Shown: positions 33,201-42,278 of the stretch, in pieces
Layout: each line of letters starts with the position of its first letter
Position numbering within the stretch: position 1 is the first letter of the stretch
Source: SZUA-309 sp965230005
GTDB lineage: Bacteria; Pseudomonadota; Gammaproteobacteria; Pseudomonadales; Azotimanducaceae
Direction: 5' to 3'
NCBI GenBank assembly: GCA_965230005.1
Contig: OZ245934.1
Span: forward strand, 1,984,001-2,048,000
DNA length: 64,000 nt
Program-made: the position numbers and the translations under genes
Notes under the pieces: model-generated
The model's input: the letters and a program-made list of their open reading frames with translations, nothing else
Database searches by the model: none
Told to the model about the DNA's origin: nothing

Positions 33201-34973
33201 ATGGACGTCCAAGTTCTCACCTACCTCTTCGTGGGCGCGAGTTTCGCGCTCTACATCGGTATCGCCATCTGGTCCCGGGCCGCCTCCACCCGCGAGTTCT
33301 ACGTGGCCGGCGGGCATGTACATCCGGTCGCGAATGGCATGGCCACCGCCGCCGACTGGATGAGCGCTGCTTCCTTTATCTCCATGGCCGGCATCATCGC
33401 GTTCATGGGCTACGATGGCACCGTATACCTCATGGGCTGGACGGGCGGTTACGTGGTCCTCGCCCTGCTGCTTGCCCCTTATCTGCGCAAGTTCGGTGAA
33501 TTCACCGTCCCTGATTTCATCGGCACCCGTTATTACTCGAACGCTGCCCGCGTAGTGGCCGTCATCTGTCTGATCGTCGTGTCCTTCACCTACGTGGCCG
33601 GGCAGATGCGGGGCGTCGGTATCGTCTTCTCACAGTTTCTGGACGTAAACATCACCGCCGGCGTGGTCATCGGCATGGCCGTCGTCTTCATGTACGCGGT
33701 CCTGGGCGGCATGAAAGGCATCACCTACACCCAGGTGGCCCAGTACTGCGTGCTGATTTTTGCCTATCTGGTGCCGGCGATATTCATGTCTTTCCTGATC
33801 ACAGGCATCCCCGTGCCGCAGATCGGCCTCGGGGCCACGGTGGTCGACGGCTCCGGCCTGCACGTGCTCGAGAAACTCGACAACACCCTCGTGGAACTGG
33901 GCTTCGGCCCCTACACGGAAGGCAACAAGAGCACCATCGACGTCTTTGCCATCACCATGGCGCTCATGATCGGCACAGCCGGGCTGCCACACGTGATCGT
34001 CCGGTTTTTCACGGTGCCGAAGGTGTCCGATGCCCGGCGCTCGGCGGGCTATGCCCTGCTGTTCATCGCCCTCCTCTACACGACCGCGCCCGCAGTCGGC
34101 GCCTTTGCTCGGCTGAACTTCGTGGACACGGTGCACGACAACGCCTATTCGGACATCGCGCCCTGGTTCAAAAGCTGGGAAGAGATCGGCCTGATTGGCT
34201 GGCTCGACAAAAACGGTGACGGCGCCGTGCAGTATGGCCCCGGCGCGCCTTTCGAAGGGCCGCCGAGTTTCGCGCAGGCCCGCGGGATGCAGGGCGAACG
34301 CCTCGTGACAAATGCACCCACGGCTGCAAGCAACGAGGTTTACGTGGACCGGGATATCATGGTGCTGGCCAACCCGGAGATTGCCGCCCTGCCACCCTGG
34401 GTGATCGCCCTGGTTGCCGCCGGTGGCCTGGCGGCGGCGCTGTCTACCGCCGCGGGCCTGCTGCTCGTGATTTCCACCTCCGTGTCCCATGATCTGATCA
34501 AGAAAACCATGGCGCGCGGCATCAGCGATCGCCAGGAACTCCTCTACGCGCGCGTTGCCGCTGCCGTCGCCATCGGTGTCGCCGGTTATCTGGGCATCAA
34601 TCCACCCGGCTTCGTGGCGCAGGTGGTCGCCTTTGCTTTTGGTCTGGCAGCGGCTTCCCTGTTCCCGGCCATCCTCATGGGCATTTTCTCCCTGAAGATG
34701 AATAAGGAAGGCGCCATCACGGGCATGCTCGCCGGGCTCGCTTTCACCTTCGCCTATATCGTTTACTTCAAGTTCGTGGCCCCGGAGCAGAACACGGCCG
34801 AGCACTGGTGGTTCGGCATCTCGCCGGAAGGTATCGGCGCTCTCGGTGCCGTGTTGAACTTCGCGAGCGCCTGGCTGGTCAGCAGCTTCACCGGCGCCGT
34901 GCCCGACCGGGTGCAGCAGCTGGTCCACGACATCCGCGTGCCTCGAGGGGTGGGCACGCCGCAGGAACACTGA
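33201..34973 (+). CDS. Sodium:solute symporter large subunit (VC_2705 type)
   Basis: SSS-family Na+/solute symporter of 590 residues, with the family motifs FYVAGGHVHPVANGMATAADWMSAASF near the N-terminus and a ~13-TM layout. A soluble insertion (about residues 310-390) carries DKNGDGAV at 336-343, an EF-hand-like calcium loop known in this subfamily. It works with the DUF4212 subunit; relatives transport acetate-like or other short organic acids, but the solute here is unproven. Followed 11 bases later by a MaoC-like gene. Confidence 0.9.
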   Translation: MDVQVLTYLFVGASFALYIGIAIWSRAASTREFYVAGGHVHPVANGMATAADWMSAASFISMAGIIAFMGYDGTVYLMGWTGGYVVLALLLAPYLRKFGEFTVPDFIGTRYYSNAARVVAVICLIVVSFTYVAGQMRGVGIVFSQFLDVNITAGVVIGMAVVFMYAVLGGMKGITYTQVAQYCVLIFAYLVPAIFMSFLITGIPVPQIGLGATVVDGSGLHVLEKLDNTLVELGFGPYTEGNKSTIDVFAITMALMIGTAGLPHVIVRFFTVPKVSDARRSAGYALLFIALLYTTAPAVGAFARLNFVDTVHDNAYSDIAPWFKSWEEIGLIGWLDKNGDGAVQYGPGAPFEGPPSFAQARGMQGERLVTNAPTAASNEVYVDRDIMVLANPEIAALPPWVIALVAAGGLAAALSTAAGLLLVISTSVSHDLIKKTMARGISDRQELLYARVAAAVAIGVAGYLGINPPGFVAQVVAFAFGLAAASLFPAILMGIFSLKMNKEGAITGMLAGLAFTFAYIVYFKFVAPEQNTAEHWWFGISPEGIGALGAVLNFASAWLVSSFTGAVPDRVQQLVHDIRVPRGVGTPQEH

Positions 34974-34984
34974 GGGGAGCCAAC

Positions 34985-35458
34985 ATGAGCCGAGTTACCG
35001 ACATCATCGCCGACGTGCACCACCTCTTCGGCCATGAGGTCGGGCTCTCGGACTGGATCACGCTCGACCAGCAGAAGCTCGACGACCATGCCCGAACCAC
35101 CGGGGACGACAGCTGGATGCACACGGATCCCGTACGCACCGCCAGTGAGTCCCCCTTCGAAGGGACCATCGCGCAATCGTTCCTGGTGCTCGCCTGCCTG
35201 ACCGACATGGTCGGCGCGGTGGAGCTGCCGATTCCCGGCATCGTGTACCGGCAGAACTATGGCTTCAATCGCGTGCGCATGGTCCAGCCGGTGCTGGTCA
35301 ACGGCCGCATCCGCGGCCGCTTCGAGCTGAACCGCATCGAGCCGAAAGGGCCCCACGGCATGCTGGTCCATCTGGACGTATCGATCGAAATCGAAGGCGA
35401 CGACATTGCCCCGGCCGCTGTCGCCGAGTGGCTGGCCTATCTGCGCGTAGAACGTTGA
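34985..35458 (+). CDS. MaoC-like dehydratase domain protein
   Basis: Hot-dog fold protein of 157 residues. The hydratase motif region is DDHARTTGDDSWMHTDPVRT, then SPFEGTIAQSFLVLACL. The usual catalytic His position reads MHTD, and the Gly/His of GxxIAHG is replaced by EGTIAQS, so activity is uncertain. ATG at 34985 follows GGGGAGCC. Probably an acyl-CoA hydratase or a related binding protein, in the unit that begins with the symporter. Confidence 0.8.
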   Translation: MSRVTDIIADVHHLFGHEVGLSDWITLDQQKLDDHARTTGDDSWMHTDPVRTASESPFEGTIAQSFLVLACLTDMVGAVELPIPGIVYRQNYGFNRVRMVQPVLVNGRIRGRFELNRIEPKGPHGMLVHLDVSIEIEGDDIAPAAVAEWLAYLRVER

Positions 35459-35495
35459 AGGCTGCCAAGCCGGGAGCTTGAGCGAGGGACGAGAC

Positions 35496-35861
35496 ATGGC
35501 AGAACGCAGCGAAGACGAGAAACTCCGGATCGCCAGAGCAATCACTGACGCACTGGCCACGCCTGACGAGATCAAAGACGACTGGGGGCGACTCATCGTC
35601 GATACCGTGCTGCCGGACGGCGTCTGGTCCCGGCCCGGGCTCAGTCAGCGGGATCGCAGCCTGATCACCGTTGCCGCGCTTTGCGCGCTGCATCGCCCGA
35701 ACGAGTTCGAGATTCACATCGGCCGGGGCCTCGACAACGGCTTGAGCCGCGAAGAGGTCTGCGAGGTGATCATGCACATGGCCATCTACGGTGGTTTCCC
35801 CGTTGCGGTGGAAGGGATGGCCATCGCAAAGCAGGTCTTCGAAAACCGCCAGGATTCATGA
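35496..35861 (+). CDS. Carboxymuconolactone decarboxylase (CMD) family protein
   Basis: Small all-helical protein of 121 residues. The CMD core is RDRSLITVAALCALHRPNEFEIHIGRGLDNG, then EEVCEVIMHMAIYGGFP. The AhpD redox CxxC is absent, with only single Cys residues, so it is closer to the decarboxylase/gamma-CMD type than to the peroxidase. ATG at 35496 follows GAGGGA. Its stop codon overlaps the ATG of the DUF3604 gene (ATGA). Confidence 0.87.
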   Translation: MAERSEDEKLRIARAITDALATPDEIKDDWGRLIVDTVLPDGVWSRPGLSQRDRSLITVAALCALHRPNEFEIHIGRGLDNGLSREEVCEVIMHMAIYGGFPVAVEGMAIAKQVFENRQDS

Positions 35862-37744
35862 TGGCGTCGAGCAGGAGGCGGGTTCTGACCTGCTGGGGCT
35901 GCGGCGCGATCGCACTGCTGGGCTCACTGATGGCGCTCGCGGCCACCGCGGCGGAACGCACACGCTACGCGCCCTATCCCGATGAGACTTTCCCGCGGGA
36001 ACTGCTCTGGGGCGACACGCACCTCCATTCCCATCTTTCTCTGGATGCCAACATGCGCGGCAACGCGCAGTTTTCTCCCGCCGATGCCTATCGCTTCGCC
36101 CGTGGCGAAACGGTGACGGCTCAGAACGGCATGACCGTAAAGCTCCGGCGGCCCCTGGACTTTCTCGTCGTCAGTGACCACGCCGAGTACATCGGCGTCA
36201 TGGAGGCGCTGGCCCGCGATGACGCGCTGCTGCTCGAAAATGCGACGGCCCGGCGCTGGAACGACGCCCTCGACGCCGGCGACTACTCACCCATGGCAGA
36301 GTTTGCGCAGTCGCTGACGGACGGCAGGAGCGTGCTCGTGCACGACACCTTCACCCGCTCCGTTTGGGCGAACACGATCGCCATCGCCGATGCCCATAAC
36401 GACCCGGGCACCTTCACGGCGTTGATCGGCTATGAGTGGACGTCCATGCCCGGCGGCAACAACCTGCACCGGGTCGTCGTTTTCCGCGACGGTGCGGAGC
36501 GGGTCGGTCAGGTGCTGCCCTTCAGCGCCTTCGACAGCGATGACCCGGAAGACCTCTGGGCGTACCTTGCCCGCTACGAGGCAGAGACCGGCGGTGGGGC
36601 CTTCGCCATTCCGCACAACTCGAACCTGAGCGGCGGTCTCATGTTTCCGGACGCCGCCGCCGACGGCAGTCCGATGAGCGCAGACTATGCCCGCGCCCGG
36701 GCGCGCTTCGAACCGCTCGTGGAAGCCACCCAGGTGAAAGGTGACAGCGAAACCCACCCCTTTCTCTCACCGGACGACGAGTTTGCGGACTATGAAACCT
36801 GGGATGCCTCGAACGTCGGCATGGTCGAGCCGCACAAGGAAAAGTGGTTCCCCCACGAATACCTGCGCTCAGCCCTGAAAATCGGCCTCGATGTTGCGGC
36901 CAGCACCGGCGTGAACCCCTATCAGTTCGGTCTCATCGGCAGCACGGACTCCCACACGGCCCTCGCCACAGCCGATGAAGACAACTACTGGGGTAAGTTC
37001 GTGGCCGCCCATCCTGCACCGGAGCGCTGGCAGGAACCCATCGTCCCGAATCGCGGCACTCTGCCGTTCATTGCCTACGAATGGCAGATGGCCGCCTCGG
37101 GCTACGCCGGGGTCTGGGCCGGCGAAAACACCAGGGAGGCGATCTTCGACGCCATGCGCCGCCGGGAGACCTACGCCACAACCGGACCGCGCATCGTACT
37201 CAGGTTCTTTGGTGGCTGGACCTTCGATGCGGCGGACGCGCAAACCCCGGATCTGGCCCGCACCGGCTACGCTCGCGGCGTGCCCATGGGCGGTCTGCTG
37301 CCAGCGCGCCCGGCGCCGGACGCCGCACCCACCTTCCTGGTCTCGGCCTTACGCGACCCGGACGGCGCCAATCTCGATCGCCTGCAGATCGTGAAAGGCT
37401 GGCGCACGGACGACGGGGCGCTGCACGAGCAGGTTTACAACGTGGCGGCTTCTGATGAACGCCAGGTCGACGCCGACGGACGGCTGCCACCTCTTGCGGC
37501 TCGCGTTGACGTGGAAACCGCCAGCTACCACAACGACCAGGGAGCAAGTGCTTTGGCGACGGTCTGGCAGGACCCCGACTTCAATCCAGACGAGCCCGCC
37601 TTCTATTACCTGCGCGTCATCGAAATCCCGACCCCGCGCTGGACCGCCTACGATGCCGCGGCTTACGGCCAGGAACTGCCTGAGCACGTGCCGATGATCA
37701 CGCGGGAGCGCGCCTACAGCTCGCCGATCTGGTATCAGCCCTGA
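35858..37744 (+). CDS. Exported DUF3604-family protein (PHP-like)
   Basis: A 628-residue protein with a signal peptide (RRRVLTCWGCGAIALL, then ATAA). The DUF3604 fold is related to PHP metallophosphoesterases: LLWGDTHLHSHLSLDA carries the His-x-His-x-His metal motif and VVSDHAEY the second motif; later STDSHTALAT provides further ligands. The enzymatic activity of the family is not established. It overlaps the CMD stop by four bases, so the symporter, MaoC, CMD and DUF3604 genes are probably one transcript. Confidence 0.85.
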   Translation: MMASSRRRVLTCWGCGAIALLGSLMALAATAAERTRYAPYPDETFPRELLWGDTHLHSHLSLDANMRGNAQFSPADAYRFARGETVTAQNGMTVKLRRPLDFLVVSDHAEYIGVMEALARDDALLLENATARRWNDALDAGDYSPMAEFAQSLTDGRSVLVHDTFTRSVWANTIAIADAHNDPGTFTALIGYEWTSMPGGNNLHRVVVFRDGAERVGQVLPFSAFDSDDPEDLWAYLARYEAETGGGAFAIPHNSNLSGGLMFPDAAADGSPMSADYARARARFEPLVEATQVKGDSETHPFLSPDDEFADYETWDASNVGMVEPHKEKWFPHEYLRSALKIGLDVAASTGVNPYQFGLIGSTDSHTALATADEDNYWGKFVAAHPAPERWQEPIVPNRGTLPFIAYEWQMAASGYAGVWAGENTREAIFDAMRRRETYATTGPRIVLRFFGGWTFDAADAQTPDLARTGYARGVPMGGLLPARPAPDAAPTFLVSALRDPDGANLDRLQIVKGWRTDDGALHEQVYNVAASDERQVDADGRLPPLAARVDVETASYHNDQGASALATVWQDPDFNPDEPAFYYLRVIEIPTPRWTAYDAAAYGQELPEHVPMITRERAYSSPIWYQP

Positions 37745-37783
37745 TCGTGGGTTGGCTTCGGTCGTAGACCGCCGTCCTCGCGT

Positions 37784-38668
37784 TCAGGGTCCTGCCGCAA
37801 GCCAGGCGATCACGATCAGCAGCACCGCCAGGGCGCCGCAGAGCTTCTGACCAATCCGTCCGAGCCAGCGAATGGGCAGTCCGGCCGCCCAGATCCCCAA
37901 CCCAAGACCTGCCGCAAAGCCAGTGAAGTGGGCGAGCACGTCTGTTTGCTCATCCCCGATGCCGGTAAAGGACAGCAGGGCGATCGCCGCAAAAATCGGC
38001 GCAAATGCCCGGCGCCAGCCTCGGCCGCTGAAGTAGCCGCGACGCCAGACAAAGGCGCTCGAAAGTGACAGCGCCGCAAAGGTCGCCGTGCTGGCCCCCA
38101 GGGACATGAAGCTGTCCGGTCGCAGCAGGGCGGCGAAGGTGTTGCCGAGCACACCGCCCAGGAGAATCAGCAGCCAGGCGAGACCAGAGCCCATGTAGCG
38201 TCCGGCAAAGAGTCCGAACACTGCGCCGAACGCCGAGTTTCCGAGGATGTGGCCGAGATCGTCGTGCAGGGTGAGGGCCGTGACTGCCCGCCACCACTCA
38301 CCGTCCCGGAACGCCCCCACCTCCATGCGGCCGAGCACCCGCCAGTCCCAGCCGAAGAGATCGGCACTCTGAAAAAAGGGGATGGACCAGATCACGAGCA
38401 GAAAGCCGAGAACCCCGGCGACCCCGCTATCGACCGATTCCGGCTCCGGCGGCGGCGGCAGAGGCTGATTCTCGAGCCGATAGTTCTCGAGGTGAGCCAG
38501 GGCCTGCGGCGCCTGCGCATCCGGGACTTTGAGGCACCAGTCGTGCTCCTCCTGGATCACTACGTGCTCCACGTCCACCGCCGTGAGCACCAGGCTGGCC
38601 TCCATGAGCTTACGCCGCGTCGCTCCGCGCTGAATCGCCCGCCAGTGTTTGTGCTCCACATCGGTCAT
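37784..38668 (-). CDS. Rhomboid-family intramembrane serine protease
   Basis: Rhomboid protease of 294 residues. The catalytic Ser193 is in LGASTATFAAL and His247 in LAHFTG; HILGN (140-144) supplies the oxyanion His/Asn. Six TM segments follow a 75-residue soluble N-terminal domain and a proline-rich linker (PLPPPPEPES). That N-terminal domain, starting with MTDVEHKHWRAIQ and containing VDVEHVVIQEEHDWCLKV, resembles the cytoplasmic caps of some bacterial rhomboids. The substrate is unknown. Confidence 0.88.
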   Translation of the reverse strand: MTDVEHKHWRAIQRGATRRKLMEASLVLTAVDVEHVVIQEEHDWCLKVPDAQAPQALAHLENYRLENQPLPPPPEPESVDSGVAGVLGFLLVIWSIPFFQSADLFGWDWRVLGRMEVGAFRDGEWWRAVTALTLHDDLGHILGNSAFGAVFGLFAGRYMGSGLAWLLILLGGVLGNTFAALLRPDSFMSLGASTATFAALSLSSAFVWRRGYFSGRGWRRAFAPIFAAIALLSFTGIGDEQTDVLAHFTGFAAGLGLGIWAAGLPIRWLGRIGQKLCGALAVLLIVIAWLAAGP

Positions 38669-38772
38669 GGGCTGATCTTACCCGCTCGGACCAGACGGCA
38701 TGAGCGCTTATGCGCGAGCCACCCATGGGCCGGGCGGCGGGGCGAACATACCGCGCTGCTGTCAAACCGGGA

Positions 38773-38802
38773 TTGAAAAACCAACAGCGTTTGGCCTAGG
38801 CT
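38773..38802 (+). promoter_or_regulatory. Possible promoter for the small His/Cys protein and TonB receptor
   Basis: TTGAAA (38773-38778) and TAGGCT (38797-38802) are 18 bases apart, giving a start at about the ATG at 38809. The -10 match is weak. No convincing Zur box was found here by eye. Confidence 0.3.
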
Positions 38803-38808
38803 GCCGCC

Positions 38809-39090
38809 ATGTCCGGGTCTGTCACTACAAAACAGCTTCTGCTGGCGGTCGTTGCCGCCGTCACGCTGCTCTTTGCGCAGACCTTGCCGCTCGCCCATGC
38901 GCACGATCATCCGGATGAAACGCTGTGCATGGCCTGCAGCGTGTCGGCGGACGGCATTTCGACCTCCGCTGCGGCGAGCACGCCGCCGGTACCCATGGCA
39001 TCTCGGCCAAGTCCGGCAGCCCTTCCTGCTACCCCGCACCGCCCCAGATACCGCACCGACCAGCCTCGGGGGCCTCCCTACAACCGCTGA
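38809..39090 (+). CDS. Small exported His/Cys protein preceding a TonB receptor
   Basis: A 93-residue protein with a signal peptide (TTKQLLLAVVAAVTLLFAQ), directly followed by a metal-binding-looking segment AHAHDHPDETLCMAC, then a Pro/Ala/Ser-rich tail ending in Arg-rich sequence. The pattern resembles DUF2946-type small proteins found beside outer-membrane metal receptors. Function unknown; a role in zinc or copper handling is inferred from the neighbour. No clear ribosome site precedes the ATG. Confidence 0.6.
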   Translation: MSGSVTTKQLLLAVVAAVTLLFAQTLPLAHAHDHPDETLCMACSVSADGISTSAAASTPPVPMASRPSPAALPATPHRPRYRTDQPRGPPYNR

Positions 39091-39193
39091 TTCCCTGCAC
39101 GAGGCACTGCGCCGCTGACGGCGGTTGGCGCCTCTCGCGCGCAGCCGCCGCATCCCTGACCGGGCGGCGCAACACCAGTTCTTGGAGAGAAAA

Positions 39194-41305
39194 ATGAACA
39201 AGCACTCACGCTTGACCCTGTGTGCGCTGGGGAGCGCACTCCTGTCGGGGTCTGTCTTCGCAGAAGAAACGGACCTCAGTCAGGCCACGATCATCGAAGA
39301 AATGGTCGTGACGGCCCACCCGCTGTCCGGCGAAAGCCTCGCGCAGCCCACCCTCAAGCTCGAGGGAGACGAACTCAATCGCAACGTGACCGGCACCCTG
39401 GGCGATACGCTCATCCGGCAACCCGGGATCAACTCCTCGACCTTCGGGCCCGCCGTCGGTCGTCCCGTGATTCGCGGCCTTGCCGGTCCGCGCGTGAAGG
39501 TGATGGAGGATCGGATCGACACGCAGGACGTGTCCGTATCCAGCGCCGACCACGCCACCACCATTGAGCCCTTCGCGGCTAATCATGTGGAGGTTCTCAA
39601 GGGCCCCAGCACCCTGCTCTTCGGCACCGGCGCCATTGGCGGCGTCGTCGACGTGCACACGGGTCGGGTCCCGCACCTGATGCCCGAGGGTGGGGTCGAC
39701 GTGAAAGCGGAGGTTCGCGGCGCGGACAACGCTGATCAGCGGACGGCTTTCGGCCGCATCGATGCCGGCTCCGACGGCCTCGTCTTCCATCTGGACGGCG
39801 CCTATCGCGAAGCCGACGAGTACGAAATTCCGGGCTTTGCCGAGTCCGCCGCCCTGCGCGCCCTCGAGGAGGAAGAGCACGGAGACGAAGATCACGGTGA
39901 TGAGGAAGGTGAAGAGGAAGAAGCCTTCGGCATCCTGCCCGGCAGTGACCTGGAAACGTCGAGCGGCGCTCTCGGCATCTCCTACGTCGGCGACCGCGGC
40001 TTCGTCGGCGCCGCCATCTCCCGCTATGAGTCCACCTATGGCCTGCCCGGTGGCCATGAGCACGAGCACGAAGGCGAAGAAGGCGAGGAAGAAGAAGAGG
40101 AGGAAGAAGGGAATCCCATCCTCGATCTGGAGCAGACCCGCATCGACGTCGAAGCGGCCCTCATTGAACCTTTCGCAGGTGCCGAGTCTCTCAACGTCCG
40201 CATCGGACACGTGGACTACGAGCACGTCGAGATCGAGCCGAACGGTGAAATCGCCACCACCTTCACCAATGATGCCCTGGAAGCCCGGATCGAAGTGGTG
40301 CATGAAGCCGTTGGCGGTGTCCGCGGCGCTGGTGGTTTTCAGTGGGCGGACCGGGAATTCTCCGCCATCGGCGAAGAAGCTTTCGTCGACCCCGTAGACA
40401 CCACCACCTTCGGATTCTTCTATGTCGGCCAGCGGGCATTCGAGGCAGTCAATCTCGACTTCGGCCTGCGCTATGAGCGGGTCAGCCACGATCCCACAGG
40501 GAACATCGAGCTCCCGGGTTCGACGCTCAATCGCAACTTCGACGTGGGTGCAGCCTCCCTCGGACTGGTCGCGCCTTTCGCCGACGTCTGGAGCTTCGCG
40601 CTGCAGCTCGACTATTCGACACGGGCGCCGACCGCGGAAGAGTTGTTTTCTTTCGGACCGCACCTCGCCACCCGCACCTTCGAGATCGGCAATCCCAATC
40701 TCGACAAGGAACGGGCCGCCAACATCGGCGGCACCCTGCGGGTCGACTACCCTGCCTTCTCAGCCGGCATCAACGCCTACTACACGGACTTCGCCGATTT
40801 CATCTACGAAGTGCCGAACGGCGAAGAGGAAGACGGCCTGCCCGTCGTCCTCTGGCAGCAGGCCGACGCGGAAGTTACCGGTGCAGAAATCGATGTGGAG
40901 TGGCGCGTCGTTCGCGACCAGGACTGGAGCCTGTCGCTCACCGGATTCTACGATGTGGCCCGGGCCAAGCTGAAAGACGGCGACAATCGCAACCTGCCGC
41001 GCATTCCCCCGCAGCGCGTGGGCGTCGGCGGCATCTTCGGCTGGCGCGGTCTGACCATCACCCTCGACTACGTCTACACGGACGAGCAGGACAAGGTCGC
41101 CGAGTTCGAACTGCCCACCGATAGCTTCGAGGACCTGCGGGCCTATATCGGCTACGGCTTCCAGGCCGGGGACGGACTCTTCGAGATCTTCCTCGCCGGC
41201 AGGAACCTGACCGACGACGAGCAGCGCTTCCACGCGTCCTTCATCAAGGACTTTGCTCCGCAGCCGGGACGCACCATCGAAGGCGGCATTCGCGTCACCC
41301 TCTGA
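39194..41305 (+). CDS. TonB-dependent outer-membrane receptor, ZnuD-like
   Basis: Outer-membrane receptor of 703 residues, with signal peptide MNKHSRLTLCALGSALLSGSVFA, a TonB box region (EEMVVTAHP, about 35-43), plug domain (65-175, RQPGINSSTFGPAVGRPVIRG) and beta barrel ending FAPQPGRTIEGGIRVTL. Two extracellular-loop segments are extremely acidic and His-containing (224-243 EEEEHGDEDHGDEEGEEEE; 288-305 HEHEHEGEEGEEEEEEEE). This is the ZnuD-type architecture for zinc-chelating loops, so zinc (or other metal) uptake is likely, though not proven. ATG at 39194 follows GGAGAG. Confidence 0.88.
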   Translation: MNKHSRLTLCALGSALLSGSVFAEETDLSQATIIEEMVVTAHPLSGESLAQPTLKLEGDELNRNVTGTLGDTLIRQPGINSSTFGPAVGRPVIRGLAGPRVKVMEDRIDTQDVSVSSADHATTIEPFAANHVEVLKGPSTLLFGTGAIGGVVDVHTGRVPHLMPEGGVDVKAEVRGADNADQRTAFGRIDAGSDGLVFHLDGAYREADEYEIPGFAESAALRALEEEEHGDEDHGDEEGEEEEAFGILPGSDLETSSGALGISYVGDRGFVGAAISRYESTYGLPGGHEHEHEGEEGEEEEEEEEGNPILDLEQTRIDVEAALIEPFAGAESLNVRIGHVDYEHVEIEPNGEIATTFTNDALEARIEVVHEAVGGVRGAGGFQWADREFSAIGEEAFVDPVDTTTFGFFYVGQRAFEAVNLDFGLRYERVSHDPTGNIELPGSTLNRNFDVGAASLGLVAPFADVWSFALQLDYSTRAPTAEELFSFGPHLATRTFEIGNPNLDKERAANIGGTLRVDYPAFSAGINAYYTDFADFIYEVPNGEEEDGLPVVLWQQADAEVTGAEIDVEWRVVRDQDWSLSLTGFYDVARAKLKDGDNRNLPRIPPQRVGVGGIFGWRGLTITLDYVYTDEQDKVAEFELPTDSFEDLRAYIGYGFQAGDGLFEIFLAGRNLTDDEQRFHASFIKDFAPQPGRTIEGGIRVTL

Positions 41306-41324
41306 GGCTTTGCCACCGAGCAGC

Positions 41325-41352
41325 AACGGCGCCTTCGGGCGCCGTTACTCTT
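41325..41352 (+). terminator. Rho-independent terminator after the TonB receptor
   Basis: AACGGCGCC-TTCG-GGCGCCGTT is a perfect 9-bp stem with a stable TTCG loop, 20 bases after the stop, followed by ACTCTTT. The downstream T tract is short. Confidence 0.7.
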
Positions 41353-41429
41353 TAAGCGTCGGTTGAAGCTGCAGCGGCTAGGGAAGCGGCGACATCACTT
41401 CGCCGGACCGGCGCTCACCCGCACTCTGA

Positions 41430-42278
41430 TCAGTCCACCCGCTCGAAGCGCCCCGTGTACTGCTCGAGGGTGTAGAGACCTCGCGTGCGCTTGAGGTTGA
41501 TGTTGAGTTCGTGCCACCAGGTGTAGTTGACGGCGGCGCCCCCCGGCACCGGCGCCGGGAAGCCAAACTGCTTGAGCTCTTTGTCCGTCAGCACGCAGCG
41601 ACCGAAGTCGCCCGCATCGTCCTCGATGCAGACCCGATACTGAGCCCGTCGTCCTTTGCCGCGGGTATTGTCCAGATCGATACGCACCCGGCGGTCCACG
41701 CCGTCTTCCTTCACATAGAGATAGTTTTCACTGGCCACGGATTTGTCGATGGCCACCTCCACGAAGGGCAGGCCGGTCTTTTCGTCTTCCAGGCCGCGGA
41801 CCAGGATGAAGTGCGTGGACGTCGGCCGGAGCTTGCCCTGACAGGCCCGGTTCGGCACCTCGAGGCTGAAGCGTGCCGTCCACTTGAGCGCTTCCCCGCG
41901 TTTGCCGCGTTCGAGTTTCTCCAGAGACCCGATGCTGGAGCTGCAGCCACGGCCGAGCAGATCCAGACTCCGACCGGAACGGAGCTGACTCGCCGAACGA
42001 TAGAACCCCGCCGTGAGCTTCTTTTTGCTGTCGAGCTCGAGAGACAGCAGGATGTTGATGTGCGGATCCTGATGCACCGAGCAGTCCCGGGTCGCCGGAT
42101 TGCAGGGATTGAAGTTCAGATCATCGTCGGGATCCGGCGTCAGGGCCGAGGCGAAGCTGCCTTCATAAAGGCCGAGATAAGGCTCCAGGTAGCTGCGCGC
42201 CTGGCTCGAGGCAGCGCCGAGACCCGCGCAGCCAACGCAGAGTGCGGTCAGCACCCACCGGGCGACCGCCTCGCGCAT
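41430..42278 (-). CDS. Exported protein of unknown function coupled to malate synthase
   Basis: I do not recognise this family. It is 282 residues with a signal peptide (REAVARWVLTALCVGCAGL) and a mature N-terminus beginning SYLEPYLGLYEGSFASAL. Cys residues in the middle (NPCNPATRDC) may pair, and a charged C-terminal half ends LYTLEQYTGRFERVD. Its start overlaps the malate synthase stop by one base (TGATG), indicating translational coupling with glcB. No catalytic motif is visible. Confidence 0.7.
   Translation of the reverse strand: MREAVARWVLTALCVGCAGLGAASSQARSYLEPYLGLYEGSFASALTPDPDDDLNFNPCNPATRDCSVHQDPHINILLSLELDSKKKLTAGFYRSASQLRSGRSLDLLGRGCSSSIGSLEKLERGKRGEALKWTARFSLEVPNRACQGKLRPTSTHFILVRGLEDEKTGLPFVEVAIDKSVASENYLYVKEDGVDRRVRIDLDNTRGKGRRAQYRVCIEDDAGDFGRCVLTDKELKQFGFPAPVPGGAAVNYTWWHELNINLKRTRGLYTLEQYTGRFERVD

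Noticed and set aside
33630..34970. A 446-codon open frame on the minus strand opposite the sodium:solute symporter
   Set aside because: Shadow of the membrane protein: His/Asp/Gln-rich with no motif.
39206..40663. A 485-codon open frame on the minus strand opposite the TonB receptor, with a Phe/Leu-rich stretch
   Set aside because: The Phe-rich stretch is only the reverse complement of the poly-Glu loop codons; the receptor on the plus strand is certain.
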